Of a stretch of DNA of 64,000 nt, positions 1 to 8,364 are shown one piece after another. The translations under genes and the position numbers were made by a program. Under the pieces are notes generated by a model. The model ran no database searches. It was not told the origin of the DNA and worked only from the letters and a program-made list of their open reading frames with translations. Source of the DNA: Streptomyces natalensis ATCC 27448 (GTDB taxonomy: Bacteria > Actinomycetota > Actinomycetes > Streptomycetales > Streptomycetaceae); assembly GCF_000935125.1 (NCBI RefSeq), contig NZ_JRKI01000017.1, positions 203,407 to 267,406 on the forward strand. The letters run 5' to 3'. Position 1 is the stretch's first letter. Each line of letters starts with the position of its first letter.

Positions 1-1335
1 CAGCCGCGGGCCGGGCGGCCCGGAGGCGAGAGAGCTGAAGAAGCCGTGCCACCAGGGGCCGCGGTCGCCGATCCGCACCAGCTGGCCGTACACGGACAGC
101 AGGGCGAGGAAGACCGCCAGGTCGGGGCTGTGCGCGGGGTCGTGGCGGCGGGCGAGGTCGGCCGCGATATGGCCGCGCAGCCCCTCTTGCAGGGCCTCGC
201 CGTCCCGGTAGCGGACCCCGGCCAGCGGGCGGTCCAGGGCGTCCAGGTCGAGGCGGTCGGCGGGGTCCGGGACGGCGGCGCCGACCAGAGCCTGGAGTAC
301 GGCACTGCCGGGGTCGGCGGCGGCGTACTTCTCCTCGAAGTCCGGCCAGTTCATCCGGGTGCGTGCGCGATGAGCCGTGAACAGCCGGTGGTAGTGGGCG
401 AAGCCCAGTTCCTTGTCGATCAGTGGCCGGACATCGCGCCGGAAGTCCAGGTCCCCGCGCCGGGCGAGCAGCTCGTCGACCTGCTGCGGACCGAAGAAGC
501 GCGGCACCGGCGGCGGTTCGCCCGTCAGGCCGTAGCCGATCTTGGAGCGGTACGGGACGCCGCGCCGCGACCCCACGTGCAGGACGGGCTCGCGGCCCGA
601 GGGCCGGTAGGTCAGCCGCCCGTCGGCCCCGGTGGTGTAGCTCCCGCCGCGGCCCTCGGTCAGCAGCACCATCAGATCGACGAAGGCCAGCCCGAAGCCG
701 CGGACGAGGACCGGCTCGCCGGGGCGCAGCACGCCCAGATCGCTGTCGGCGGTGAAGGCGGGCGGGAGGTGGACCAGGCCGTTCCGGGCCGCGAAATCGC
801 TCAACTCCCGCTGATCGGTAGGAAGTTCGGACTCCAGATGGCCCTGGGCGAGGACGACGAGATCGGCGGGCAGCGGGGCCGGGCGGCCGGCCAGCCATAC
901 CTGCTGGCGGCCGCCCGGCGGACCGGAGACCCGTACCGCCGTGTCCCGGTGCTCATGGACGGCGACGCCCGGCGGCAGCGCGGCCACCGACCGCGCGTAC
1001 ACCCAGCTCAGATACCGGCCCTGCGCCCGCCGGCTCGCAAAGGCCCGCCCGTCGGCCCCGGACCACTCGGCGAGCGTCGGCCCCGGCAGGACCGGGCCCT
1101 CCTGCTCCACCGTCTCGTCGGTGAACATGGTGACGTCCTCGGCCATGGAGTTCATCCACAGCAGGGGCGACTGCTCCTGGGACCAGATGCGGCCGCCGCC
1201 GGGCGGGTGCGGGTCGACGAGATGGATGTCCAGGGGCCGGTCCCCGTAGAGGGAGGGGATGTTGGCGGCCAGCCGCTCCAGAAGCCCGGTCCCCCGCGGA
1301 CCGGCCCCGACGATGACGAGCGAGGCGGCGGTCAT
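1..1335 (-). CDS. FAD/NAD(P)-binding protein, 3' end outside the window
   Basis: The reading frame is open from an ATG at 1335 to the window edge (445 codons, no stop). The N-terminus carries a dinucleotide-binding glycine motif (VIVGAGPRGTGLLERL, residues 7-22), followed by DIHLVDPHPPGGGRIW, as in the FAD-NAD(P)-binding family (PF13454 type). Members are flavin-dependent oxidoreductases or monooxygenase-like proteins, often of unknown substrate. A second region (VLVRGFGLAFVDLMVLL) fits the second nucleotide-binding half. The start overlaps the stop of the upstream small membrane gene by 4 nt (ATGA), so the two are probably translationally coupled. The substrate cannot be inferred. Confidence 0.75.
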   Translation of the reverse strand, partial: MTAASLVIVGAGPRGTGLLERLAANIPSLYGDRPLDIHLVDPHPPGGGRIWSQEQSPLLWMNSMAEDVTMFTDETVEQEGPVLPGPTLAEWSGADGRAFASRRAQGRYLSWVYARSVAALPPGVAVHEHRDTAVRVSGPPGGRQQVWLAGRPAPLPADLVVLAQGHLESELPTDQRELSDFAARNGLVHLPPAFTADSDLGVLRPGEPVLVRGFGLAFVDLMVLLTEGRGGSYTTGADGRLTYRPSGREPVLHVGSRRGVPYRSKIGYGLTGEPPPVPRFFGPQQVDELLARRGDLDFRRDVRPLIDKELGFAHYHRLFTAHRARTRMNWPDFEEKYAAADPGSAVLQALVGAAVPDPADRLDLDALDRPLAGVRYRDGEALQEGLRGHIAADLARRHDPAHSPDLAVFLALLSVYGQLVRIGDRGPWWHGFFSSLASGPPGPRL

Positions 1336-1556
1336 CGGGCACCGGCCGCGAGCCATGCCGGGCAAAGCCGCGGCGCCGCCGGCAGCCGCATGATGGCGAG
1401 GAGCGTGCAGAGCACGAAGCCCAGCGCCATGGCGAGCGCGGTCAGCCAGAGAGTGCGGCCCGGACCGCGCAGGACGGCGGTGGTCAGGAAGTGGGGGGCG
1501 GGGCCGGGCGGGGCCGGTTCGGCGAAGGTGTCGGAGGCGGGGTCGACCAAGGACAT
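1332..1556 (-). CDS. Small single-span membrane protein (74 aa)
   Basis: The start is the ATG at 1556, preceded by GGAG seven nt upstream. Translation begins MSLVDPASDTFAEPAP and contains one hydrophobic stretch (TLWLTALAMALGFVLCTLLAIM), predicted as one transmembrane helix, with a short C-terminal tail. The stop overlaps the flavoprotein start by 4 nt. A small hydrophobic partner coupled to a flavoprotein could anchor it to the membrane, but this is inference. I do not recognise a family. A longer form from 1655 is possible but has no better start signal. Confidence 0.55.
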   Translation of the reverse strand: MSLVDPASDTFAEPAPPGPAPHFLTTAVLRGPGRTLWLTALAMALGFVLCTLLAIMRLPAAPRLCPAWLAAGAR

Positions 1557-2117
1557 GCGAAGGCTCCGTGGATGCAGTGATCGAACACGGGAGTGAAGCG
1601 CCTTCACACAGGCCGGCGTGCGCCGTTGATACGCAGCGGTCGCGCCCCTCAGCACGACCGGCTCCTGAGGCTATGGGGTGAACACCGCTGGCTGTCAAGG
1701 GCGTCCGCACGGTGAGCGTGGATCCGACATCTGGTTGACGCGGAAACGGATGCCTGTTCCACTTAGGCGCATGTACTCCTGGCAGCGGCTGGTCACCCGC
1801 GACCACATCGACTTCGGTCGTGTGTGGTCGTCCTCCTGTTGAACTGACCCCCTGCCCTGACGCCCGCCGCCCCTGAGGCACCGCCCCCGGCCCGGGCCGT
1901 TTCGCGGTTCTCCTTCTGCCACCGCGCCTTCACACTTCGCGCCACCGGCCGGCGCGCCCTCCCCTCATCCCCCTCTCCCCTCCTATCCTCCTCCGTTGTG
2001 CCATTGCCCCCGTGAGGTCGTCGAACTCCCCTTCCTTGTGGAGGAGTTGGGCTTGGCAGCCTCCGGCTTCGGGAAGCGGCACGGCGCCCCGTTCCCGCTC
2101 ACCACGGAGGCCCTTCG
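1557..2117. other. Intergenic region, divergent promoters expected
   Basis: This stretch lies between the minus-strand small membrane gene and the plus-strand acetyltransferase and must hold both promoters. Short open frames exist (for example minus 1695-1922) but lack a convincing ribosome binding site and codon bias. TTGACG at 1738-1743 is a possible -35 with no clear -10. No RNA gene is recognisable. Confidence 0.4.
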
Positions 2118-2612
2118 ATGACCGTGCCGAAGTCCGGCCCCACGGTCCTGCACACCACCGTCACCGACCCCCTCGCCCGCCCCCTGCTGGACGAGCTCAC
2201 CCACGAGTACAGCACCCGCTACCAGCGGCCGGTCGACCTGAGCCGGGAGTACCCCGCCGATGCGTTCACCCCCTCCCAGGGCGGCGCCTTTGTGCTGCTT
2301 CTGGAGGACGGCGGGCCGGTCGCCGGCGGCGCGTACCGGCGCCATGACGCCGTGACCGCCGAGCTCAAGAGGATCTGGACGCACTCCGCGCACCGGCGGC
2401 GCGGCCTGGCCCGGCGGGTGCTCACCATCCTGGAGCGGGAGGCCGCCGCCCGCGGCTACACCCGCATCTGCCTGACGACCGGGCCCCGGCAGCCGGAGGC
2501 CAGGTGCCTGTATCTGGCCGCGGGCTACCGGCCGTTGTTCGATCCGACCGCCGCCCCGGAGTCCGTCGGCCCGCTGGCCTTCGACAAGCATCTGGAGACC
2601 CCTCGCCCCTGA
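2118..2612 (+). CDS. GNAT family N-acetyltransferase (164 aa)
   Basis: The GNAT fold is visible: RIWTHSAHRRRGLARRVLTILE (about residues 87-108) is motif A, with the acetyl-CoA pyrophosphate-binding RRRGLA loop, and ICLTTGPRQPEARCLYLAAGY is the motif B region with the usual Y after the C-terminal helix. The protein should transfer an acetyl group from acetyl-CoA to a small molecule or peptide amine; the substrate is unknown. The ATG at 2118 has GGAGG seven nt upstream. It is monocistronic, followed by a non-coding or degraded stretch. Confidence 0.85.
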   Translation: MTVPKSGPTVLHTTVTDPLARPLLDELTHEYSTRYQRPVDLSREYPADAFTPSQGGAFVLLLEDGGPVAGGAYRRHDAVTAELKRIWTHSAHRRRGLARRVLTILEREAAARGYTRICLTTGPRQPEARCLYLAAGYRPLFDPTAAPESVGPLAFDKHLETPRP

Positions 2613-2990
2613 CCGAACCCTGCCCCGCGCCGCCGCCTTCCTCGCCGCCGCGCTGCTGCCCGCCGACGTCCGCAAACGGGGCAGGCGCCCTCCGTCACCC
2701 CGCTCACCCAGCCGTGCGGGCTGACGGTCGCCACGAGCGCGGGCACCGCCTTCGAGGCGACGCCGGAGGAGAAACCGGCATCTGTGCCGGGACGCGGGAA
2801 GGAGACTGCGGTTCCTCGATGCGTTCGAGCGGCTGGACGTCGGCTTCGCATTCACGGGGGGGGGGACGCCGCTGGCCCCCGGTATCCGCCCTGGTCCCGT
2901 GCCGGAACCGACCCCAAGGTTGGATCCGGTATCCCGTGACCACTTGTCGACATCGCCGGTCAGGTACCGACCGTGATGTCCATCGCACTG
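2613..2990 (+). pseudogene. Possible degraded coding remnant
   Basis: No intact gene fits here, but coding-like fragments appear in successive frames: LAAALLPADVRKRG near 2641, TVATSAGTAFEATPEEKP near 2725, and RFLDAFERLDVGFAF near 2810. They are separated by frame changes and followed by a run of ten G (2856-2865). The pattern fits a gene broken by several indels. The parent family is not recognised, and chance open frames in GC-rich DNA are a real alternative. Confidence 0.25.
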
Positions 2991-3163
2991 TCAGTTTCGC
3001 GCAGGGGCGCGCAAACTGACGTCGCGCCACCCTCTTTGCACCAGATGTGTCACGAACCCCCCGTGCGGCGGCTATCCACTTGGCACACCCTCCGCATCAT
3101 GCACGACGATAGGGGACGGAACACGGAAAGACGGAACACCACCGCGGGTGAGAGGAGGCGTCA

Positions 3164-3613
3164 ATGGGATCGGTGCGCAAGGCGAGTGCCTGGCTTGGCC
3201 TCGTCGACGACAACGATGACGAGCGCTACTACGACGACGACTACGCCGAGGGACCCGGGTCCGCCGCCCCGGCCGGCGAACCCTGGGTGACCGATCCCCG
3301 GGTGCGGGTGGCCGATCGGACCGCACAGGACCAGGGCACCCGTATCGCCACGGTCACCCCGGACGGATTCGGTGACGCCCGCGGTATCGGCGAGCTCTTC
3401 CGTGAGGGCGTCCCGGTGATCGTCAACCTGACGGCGATGGACCCCACCGACGCCAAGCGCGTGGTGGACTTCTGCGCGGGCCTGATCTTCGGCCTGCGCG
3501 GTTCGATCGACCGCGTGGCCACCCGGGTGTTCCTGCTCACCCCGCCCGCCTACAAGGTGGTGAGCGGGGGGCAGGAGGGCCACCGTAACGGGGGGTTCTT
3601 CAACCAGAGCTGA
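3164..3613 (+). CDS. sepF: SepF-family cell-division protein (149 aa)
   Basis: The protein has an acidic N-terminal linker (residues 12-28, rich in D/E/Y) and a C-terminal SepF domain with the conserved [19 protein letters not shown] and [19 protein letters not shown] blocks. SepF proteins polymerise and tether FtsZ to the membrane through an N-terminal amphipathic helix (here [13 protein letters not shown]). Streptomyces carries one sepF next to ftsZ plus additional paralogues elsewhere. With no ftsZ/divIVA neighbours, this is most likely one of those paralogues. GGAGG lies five nt before the ATG at 3164. Confidence 0.85.
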   Translation: MGSVRKASAWLGLVDDNDDERYYDDDYAEGPGSAAPAGEPWVTDPRVRVADRTAQDQGTRIATVTPDGFGDARGIGELFREGVPVIVNLTAMDPTDAKRVVDFCAGLIFGLRGSIDRVATRVFLLTPPAYKVVSGGQEGHRNGGFFNQS

Positions 3614-3647
3614 GGCTACGGGGGGGCGGTGGTGTTCCGGCCGGGGG

Positions 3648-3667
3648 CCCGGGGGGCGTCCCCCGGG
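3648..3667. terminator. GC hairpin between convergent sepF-like and acyl-CoA dehydrogenase genes
   Basis: CCCGGGGG and CCCCCGGG form an 8-bp stem with a GCGT loop. It sits between two genes that end facing each other and could terminate both transcripts. Confidence 0.5.
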
Positions 3668-3701
3668 AAATGCAGTACGACAGCTGAGGGGCGGGGCCCG
3701 C

Positions 3702-4904
3702 TTACCGGAAGGCGTCCAGGCCGCCGGTGAGCGCCTTGCCCAGCACCAGCTGGTGCATCTCGACGGTGCCCTCGTAGGTCAGCACCGATTCGAGGTTGGT
3801 GGCGTGTCGCATGACGGGGTACTCCAGTGAGATCCCGTTGGCGCCCAGGATCGTGCGCGCCGTGCGGCAGATCTCGATGGCCTCACGGACGTTGTTCAGC
3901 TTGCCGAAGCTGACCTGCTCGGGGCGCAGCCGTCCCGCGTCCATCCGCAGCCCCAGGTGATGGGCCAGCAGAATCCCCTTGTGCAGCTCGACGGCCATAT
4001 CGGCGAGCTTGGCCTGGGTGAGCTGGAAGCCGCCGATGGGACGGCCGAACTGCTCGCGGGTGCGGGCGTAGTCGAGGGCCGTCTCGAAGCAGGTGCGGGC
4101 GGCACCCATCGAGCCCCAGACGATGCCGTAGCGGGCGTGGCTCAGACAGCCCAGCGGGCCGCCGAGGCCCTTGGCCTCCGGCAGGACGGCAGCGGCCGGC
4201 AGCCGGACGTCGTCCAGGACGAGTTCGCTGGTCACCGAGGCGCGCAGGGACCACTTGTGGGTGATTTCGGGGGCGGTGAAGCCGGGGGTGTCGGTGGGGA
4301 CGACGAAGCCCCGGATCCCGTCGTCGGTCTGCGCCCAGACGACGGCGACCCCGGCGACCGATCCGTTGGTGATCCACATCTTGCGCCCGTTGAGCACCCA
4401 GTCTCCCCCACCGTCGCGCTTGGCGTAGGTCCGCATGCCCGCCGGGTCCGAGCCGTGGTCCGGCTCGGTGAGGCCGAAGCAGCCGATGACCTCGCCGGCC
4501 GCCATCCGCGGCAGCCACTGCTGCTTCTGCTCCTCGGAGCCGAAGCGCCGGATCGCGTACATGGCGAGCGAGCCCTGCACGGAGACCAGCGAGCGGATGC
4601 CGGAGTCGGCGGCCTCCAGCTCCAGGCAGGCCAGGCCGTACTGGACGGCGGAGGCGCCGGCGCAGCCGTAGCCGGTCAGGGACATGCCGAGCGCGCCGAG
4701 GGCGCCGAGCTCGCGGGCCAGTTCGCGGATGCCGGGCAGTTCGCCGTCCTCGTACCACTGCGCGATATGCGGCAGGACGCGGTCGGCGGTCCACTGGCGC
4801 ACGGTGTCGCGGACCGCGCGGTCCTCGTCGGTGAGCAGATCGTCCAGGCCCAGCGGGTCGCGGGGGTCGAACGGCGGGAGCTTCGAGGACGGCGTTGCGG
4901 ACAT
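3702..4904 (-). CDS. Acyl-CoA dehydrogenase, glutaryl-CoA dehydrogenase type (400 aa)
   Basis: Full-length FAD acyl-CoA dehydrogenase: N-terminal helical domain, middle beta domain with CFGLTEPDHGSDPAGM (about residue 142) and KMWITNGSVAGVAVVWA, and the C-terminal helical domain. The catalytic glutamate is in LTYEGTVEMHQL (about residue 376), the position used by glutaryl-CoA dehydrogenases, and EYPVMRHATNLE is also typical of that subgroup. It probably oxidises glutaryl-CoA or a related short-chain acyl-CoA in lysine/tryptophan catabolism; the exact substrate is inferred. The ATG at 4904 has GGAGG five nt upstream. A possible operator lies 35 bp upstream. Confidence 0.88.
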   Translation of the reverse strand: MSATPSSKLPPFDPRDPLGLDDLLTDEDRAVRDTVRQWTADRVLPHIAQWYEDGELPGIRELARELGALGALGMSLTGYGCAGASAVQYGLACLELEAADSGIRSLVSVQGSLAMYAIRRFGSEEQKQQWLPRMAAGEVIGCFGLTEPDHGSDPAGMRTYAKRDGGGDWVLNGRKMWITNGSVAGVAVVWAQTDDGIRGFVVPTDTPGFTAPEITHKWSLRASVTSELVLDDVRLPAAAVLPEAKGLGGPLGCLSHARYGIVWGSMGAARTCFETALDYARTREQFGRPIGGFQLTQAKLADMAVELHKGILLAHHLGLRMDAGRLRPEQVSFGKLNNVREAIEICRTARTILGANGISLEYPVMRHATNLESVLTYEGTVEMHQLVLGKALTGGLDAFR

Positions 4905-4938
4905 GCGGACCTCCGGCGGGTTCAGCGCTCGCGCGTAA

Positions 4939-4955
4939 AACTAGCAGTGGTAGTT
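4939..4955. promoter_or_regulatory. Imperfect palindrome upstream of acyl-CoA dehydrogenase
   Basis: The 17-bp sequence AACTAGCAGTGGTAGTT has matching AACTA/TAGTT arms and matching inner CA/TG steps. It lies about 35 bp upstream of the dehydrogenase start, in a locally AT-rich pocket. It could be a TetR-type operator, but no regulator gene is adjacent. Confidence 0.35.
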
Positions 4956-5038
4956 ATGGCGCATCCGACGTTACGGCCCCGGTGCCGCGCGGGCAAGGGC
5001 CGTTGCCGCGCGGCGGATTCCGGCGGGGGAGAAGGCGG

Positions 5039-6682
5039 TCAGCGGGCGGAGCCGGCGGGGGCCGGCGTGCCGTCCCGGCCGGGGCCGGCGGCGCTCTCGC
5101 CCGCGGGGGCCTCGCCCTCGGCGCGCTCGGTGGACTCCGCGGCCCGGCGCGGCAGCCGCAGCGCGATGGCCGCGCCGACCATCAGCAGGACGGCGCTGGC
5201 GACGAGGGTGATGTGCAGTCCGTGGACGAACGATTCGCGGGCGGCTGCGCGCAGTGCGCTCCGCGCGGCGGGGCCGAGAGCGGCGGCCACCTTGTAGGCC
5301 TCGCCCAGCGAATGCGATGCGGCGGCGACGGCATGGTCGGGCACCTTGCCGACATGGGCGAGGCCGGGCGCATAGGCGGCGTTCATGACGCTGCCGAGCA
5401 GGGCGACGCCGATGCCCGCGCCGAGCTGGTAGGAGGTCTCGCCGATCGCGGCGGCGCCGCCGGACTGTTCGGCGGGCGACTCGCTGAGCATCGACTCGTA
5501 CGCCCCGAACAGCGTGGACTGATAGCCGTAGCCGAGCAGGACGAAGCCCAGGGAGAGCTGCCAGGGGCGGTCCTGGTCGCTCATCATCGTCAGGCACAGC
5601 ACCGCGATGGCGGTCAGGGTGAAACCGGCCGAGACCATCAGCCGCGGGCCGAGGGCCTGGAGCATCTTCGAGCCGGTCAGGCCCGCCGCCATGGCGGAGA
5701 ACACCAGCGGCAGCATCCGCACGCCGGTCTCCAGGGGGCTCATCCCCAGGACGAGCTGGAGGTACTGGACGGCGATCAGCTGGAGGCCCACCAGGGCGAG
5801 CATGGCCAGCACGATGCAGCCGACGGAGGTGCCGAACGCGGGCCGGGCGAATAGCCGCATATCGATCAGCGGGTGCTCACGGCGGCGCTGGCGGCGTACG
5901 AAGACGATCAGCAGCAGCGTGCCGAGAACGATCGGGCCGAGCGTGGCCGGGCCGAGCAGCGCCGACCCGTTGCCGATGCGCTTGACGCCGAGGACGATGC
6001 CCAGCACACCGAGTGCCGCCATGATCGCGCCGATGACGTCCCAGGGGCCGTTGCGCTCGCCCCGCGACTCCGGCAGCAGCCAGCGCCCCACCAGCAGCAT
6101 CACGGCCATCATCGGGATGTTGATGAGGAAGACCGAACCCCACCAGTAGTTCTCGACGAGGAAGCCGCCGAGGACCGGGCCGACGGCGGCGCCGACCGCG
6201 GCCACCGCGCTCCACACGCCGATGGCGACCGCGCGCTCGCGCCGGTCGGGGAAGACCTGCCGCAGGATCGACAGCGTCGCGGGCATGATCATCGCGCCGC
6301 CGATGCCGAGCAGCGCGCGGGCCACCATCAGGATCTGCGGATTGGGCGCGAGGGCCGCGCCGGCCGAGGCCAGGCCGAAGAGGCCGTAGCCGAGCAGGAG
6401 GATGCGGCGGCGGCCGACACGGTCGCCCAGCGTGCCGAAGAGGATCAGCAGGGACGCCGCTATCAGCGGATAGATGTCGACGATCCACAGCAGTTCCACC
6501 GGCCCGGGACGCAGGTCCTCGGTGACGGAGGGCACGGCCACGTAAAGGATCGTGGTGTCCAGCGCGACGAAGAGCAGGCTGATACACAGCACGATCAGCA
6601 CGGTCCAGCGATGGGCGCCGTCGCGTGCAAGCCGGGTCACACCAGTCGTCCGTCCACTGCCGGACGCGGTCGTCCCGGACAT
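5039..6682 (-). CDS. MFS drug exporter, DHA2 (14-TM) type (547 aa)
   Basis: Length and motifs fit the EmrB/QacA family of proton-driven multidrug exporters. The protein has the first-helix DTTILYVAVPSV (motif D1), motif A in the loop after helix 2 (FGTLGDRVGRRRIL, about residue 80), motif C AAVGAAVGPVLGGFLVE in helix 5, and a long second half with WKR-type linker. About 14 hydrophobic spans are visible. The C-terminus is a charged, disordered tail rich in A/E/G. The ATG at 6682 has AGGAGG six nt upstream. No TetR/MarR regulator is adjacent, so the inducer is unknown. The substrate cannot be told from sequence. Confidence 0.88.
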   Translation of the reverse strand: MSGTTASGSGRTTGVTRLARDGAHRWTVLIVLCISLLFVALDTTILYVAVPSVTEDLRPGPVELLWIVDIYPLIAASLLILFGTLGDRVGRRRILLLGYGLFGLASAGAALAPNPQILMVARALLGIGGAMIMPATLSILRQVFPDRRERAVAIGVWSAVAAVGAAVGPVLGGFLVENYWWGSVFLINIPMMAVMLLVGRWLLPESRGERNGPWDVIGAIMAALGVLGIVLGVKRIGNGSALLGPATLGPIVLGTLLLIVFVRRQRRREHPLIDMRLFARPAFGTSVGCIVLAMLALVGLQLIAVQYLQLVLGMSPLETGVRMLPLVFSAMAAGLTGSKMLQALGPRLMVSAGFTLTAIAVLCLTMMSDQDRPWQLSLGFVLLGYGYQSTLFGAYESMLSESPAEQSGGAAAIGETSYQLGAGIGVALLGSVMNAAYAPGLAHVGKVPDHAVAAASHSLGEAYKVAAALGPAARSALRAAARESFVHGLHITLVASAVLLMVGAAIALRLPRRAAESTERAEGEAPAGESAAGPGRDGTPAPAGSAR

Positions 6683-6904
6683 GCAGTTCCTCCTGTCATG
6701 CTCTCGCGGCTCGCGGATCCAGGCGCGACAGTGCCCCGGGCAAAACCGGCGGCACGGGCGAGTTGAGACGTCAGACTACGCGAGACACCCAGCGTGCCGC
6801 GTGGCCCACCTCACGGTGAGACGCTCATCGCAGCCCCGGACGTTCCCCCTGGTCCCGCCTCATCCCCCGCCGACGGTCGTTCTTCGGCCACCTGGATCAT
6901 CATC

Positions 6905-6910
6905 GATAAT
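6905..6910 (+). promoter_or_regulatory. -10-like hexamer, leaderless start candidate
   Basis: GATAAT ends seven nt before the ATG at 6918, and no Shine-Dalgarno is present. The spacing would start transcription at or next to the start codon. No convincing -35 is visible. Confidence 0.45.
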
Positions 6911-6917
6911 CGTCCGG

Positions 6918-8087
6918 ATGAACGATCTTGCCCCCGCCGTGGTTCCCGGCCCGAGCCGCGCCGCCGCTTTTCCGGCCGCGCTGCGCCGCGCCGCGCCCGC
7001 GCTGGCCGGCTATACGGCGGTCCGGCTGCTGGGCGTGCTGGTGCTCGTGGTCTGGTCGAGCGCCGAGGGCAAGGACTGGCACACGCTGCTGAGCGCGCGC
7101 TGGGACGCGCTCTGGTACACCGGCATCGCCGAGCACGGTTACGGCCACACCCTTCACCTCGCCAACGGCGCCGTGCACTCCGACCTGGCGTTCTTCCCGC
7201 TGTTTCCGTGGCTGGAGCAGGGCCTGGCGGCCGTGACGCCGCTGTCGGCCGCGGACGCCGGACTGGCGGTGGCCTGGTGTGCTTCGCTGGCCGCGGCCTG
7301 GGCGCTGTATGCGACCGGTGAGCGGGTGCACGGCCCGCGGACCGGGGTGGCACTGGCCGCGCTGTGGGCCGCCCTGCCGGTCGGCGTCGTGCAGTCGATG
7401 GCGTACTCGGAATCGCTGTTCACCGCACTCGCGGCCTGGGGCGTGTACGCCGTACTGACCGAACGCTGGGTGGCGGCGGGCGTGCTGGCCTCGCTGGCGG
7501 GGCTGACCCGGCCGGTGGGCGCCGCGGTCGTGGCGGCCGTATGGATCACCGCCGCGGTGACGCTGTGGCGCGCCCGCTCCGACGGGATCCGCGCGGCCCT
7601 GCGGGCGCACCGCGGACTGCCGGCGGGCGTTCTGCTCGCCCCCCTCGGCTGGTGCGGCTATTTCCTGTGGGTGGGCGCGCGGCAGGGCAGTTTCACCGGC
7701 TATCTGGACGTCCAGGGCGGCTGGGGCAACGGCTTCGACGGGGGCGTGGCCTTCACCCGGTTCCTGTGGCAGCTGCCGCCCGCCGCCGGGCTCGGTCTCG
7801 CGCTGGGCGTGGCGCTGGTGATCTGGCTGTACGTACGCGGCGTACGGCGGGGCCAGCCACTGCCGCTCGCGGTCTACGGCGGGACCGTCCTCCTGATGGC
7901 GCTGACCGCCAAGGGCTACTTCGGCTCCAAACCGCGGCTGATGATGCCCGCCTATCCGCTGCTGCTGCCACTCGCGGCCGGGCTGGCGAGATGGCGGCCG
8001 GCGCGGTCCTGGCTGGTCGTCGGGCTGGTGGCGGCCGCATCGGCGGTCTACGGGGCGTTCTGGCTGAACGGTTCCGGGCCCCCGTGA
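6918..8087 (+). CDS. Integral-membrane mannosyltransferase-like protein (389 aa)
   Basis: The protein is multi-span (about 9-10 hydrophobic segments) with a luminal-loop motif LLSARWDALWYTGIAEHGY (about residues 56-74) and FFPLFPWLEQGL. These resemble the PIG-V/GT-C mannosyltransferases, which use polyprenyl-phosphate sugars outside the membrane; the Asp in RWDALWY would be the catalytic base. Actinobacterial members are annotated only generically, so acceptor and sugar are unknown. Start MNDLAPAV at 6918 was chosen over upstream in-frame starts because it follows a -10-like element at leaderless spacing. The following gene on the same strand is a PAP2 phosphatase, which suggests lipid-linked sugar chemistry. 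Confidence 0.65.
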   Translation: MNDLAPAVVPGPSRAAAFPAALRRAAPALAGYTAVRLLGVLVLVVWSSAEGKDWHTLLSARWDALWYTGIAEHGYGHTLHLANGAVHSDLAFFPLFPWLEQGLAAVTPLSAADAGLAVAWCASLAAAWALYATGERVHGPRTGVALAALWAALPVGVVQSMAYSESLFTALAAWGVYAVLTERWVAAGVLASLAGLTRPVGAAVVAAVWITAAVTLWRARSDGIRAALRAHRGLPAGVLLAPLGWCGYFLWVGARQGSFTGYLDVQGGWGNGFDGGVAFTRFLWQLPPAAGLGLALGVALVIWLYVRGVRRGQPLPLAVYGGTVLLMALTAKGYFGSKPRLMMPAYPLLLPLAAGLARWRPARSWLVVGLVAAASAVYGAFWLNGSGPP

Positions 8088-8351
8088 CCGACGGGACGAA
8101 CAGAAGTTCCCCCGTTGTGAACCCCCGTGCGGGCAAACTTCCCGCGACGCCCGCGGAAAGCACGGATAAACGCCTCCGGAGAAAAACGGATAACTGCTCG
8201 CGGCACCGACACGCGGAGCACCCGCCGGGGATTCGGAAACGCGCCGAATTCCGTTCCAAAACCCGTGGGCAACATCACGCTTGAGACGCATTCCACATCA
8301 CATCGTCATTACAAAGCGCACAGTTTGACCAGGCACCTACATCACACGCGG

Positions 8352-8357
8352 TAACGT
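8352..8357 (+). promoter_or_regulatory. -10-like hexamer, leaderless start candidate
   Basis: TAACGT ends seven nt before the GTG at 8365, with no Shine-Dalgarno. A TTGACC at 8325-8330 lies 21 nt upstream, slightly too far for a standard -35. Confidence 0.45.
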
Positions 8358-8364
8358 CCATTGA

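Noticed and set aside
46..1596. Long plus-strand open frame (516 codons)
   Set aside because: It is the antisense of the flavoprotein and small membrane genes; the minus frame has clear Rossmann motifs and ribosome binding site, the plus frame has none.
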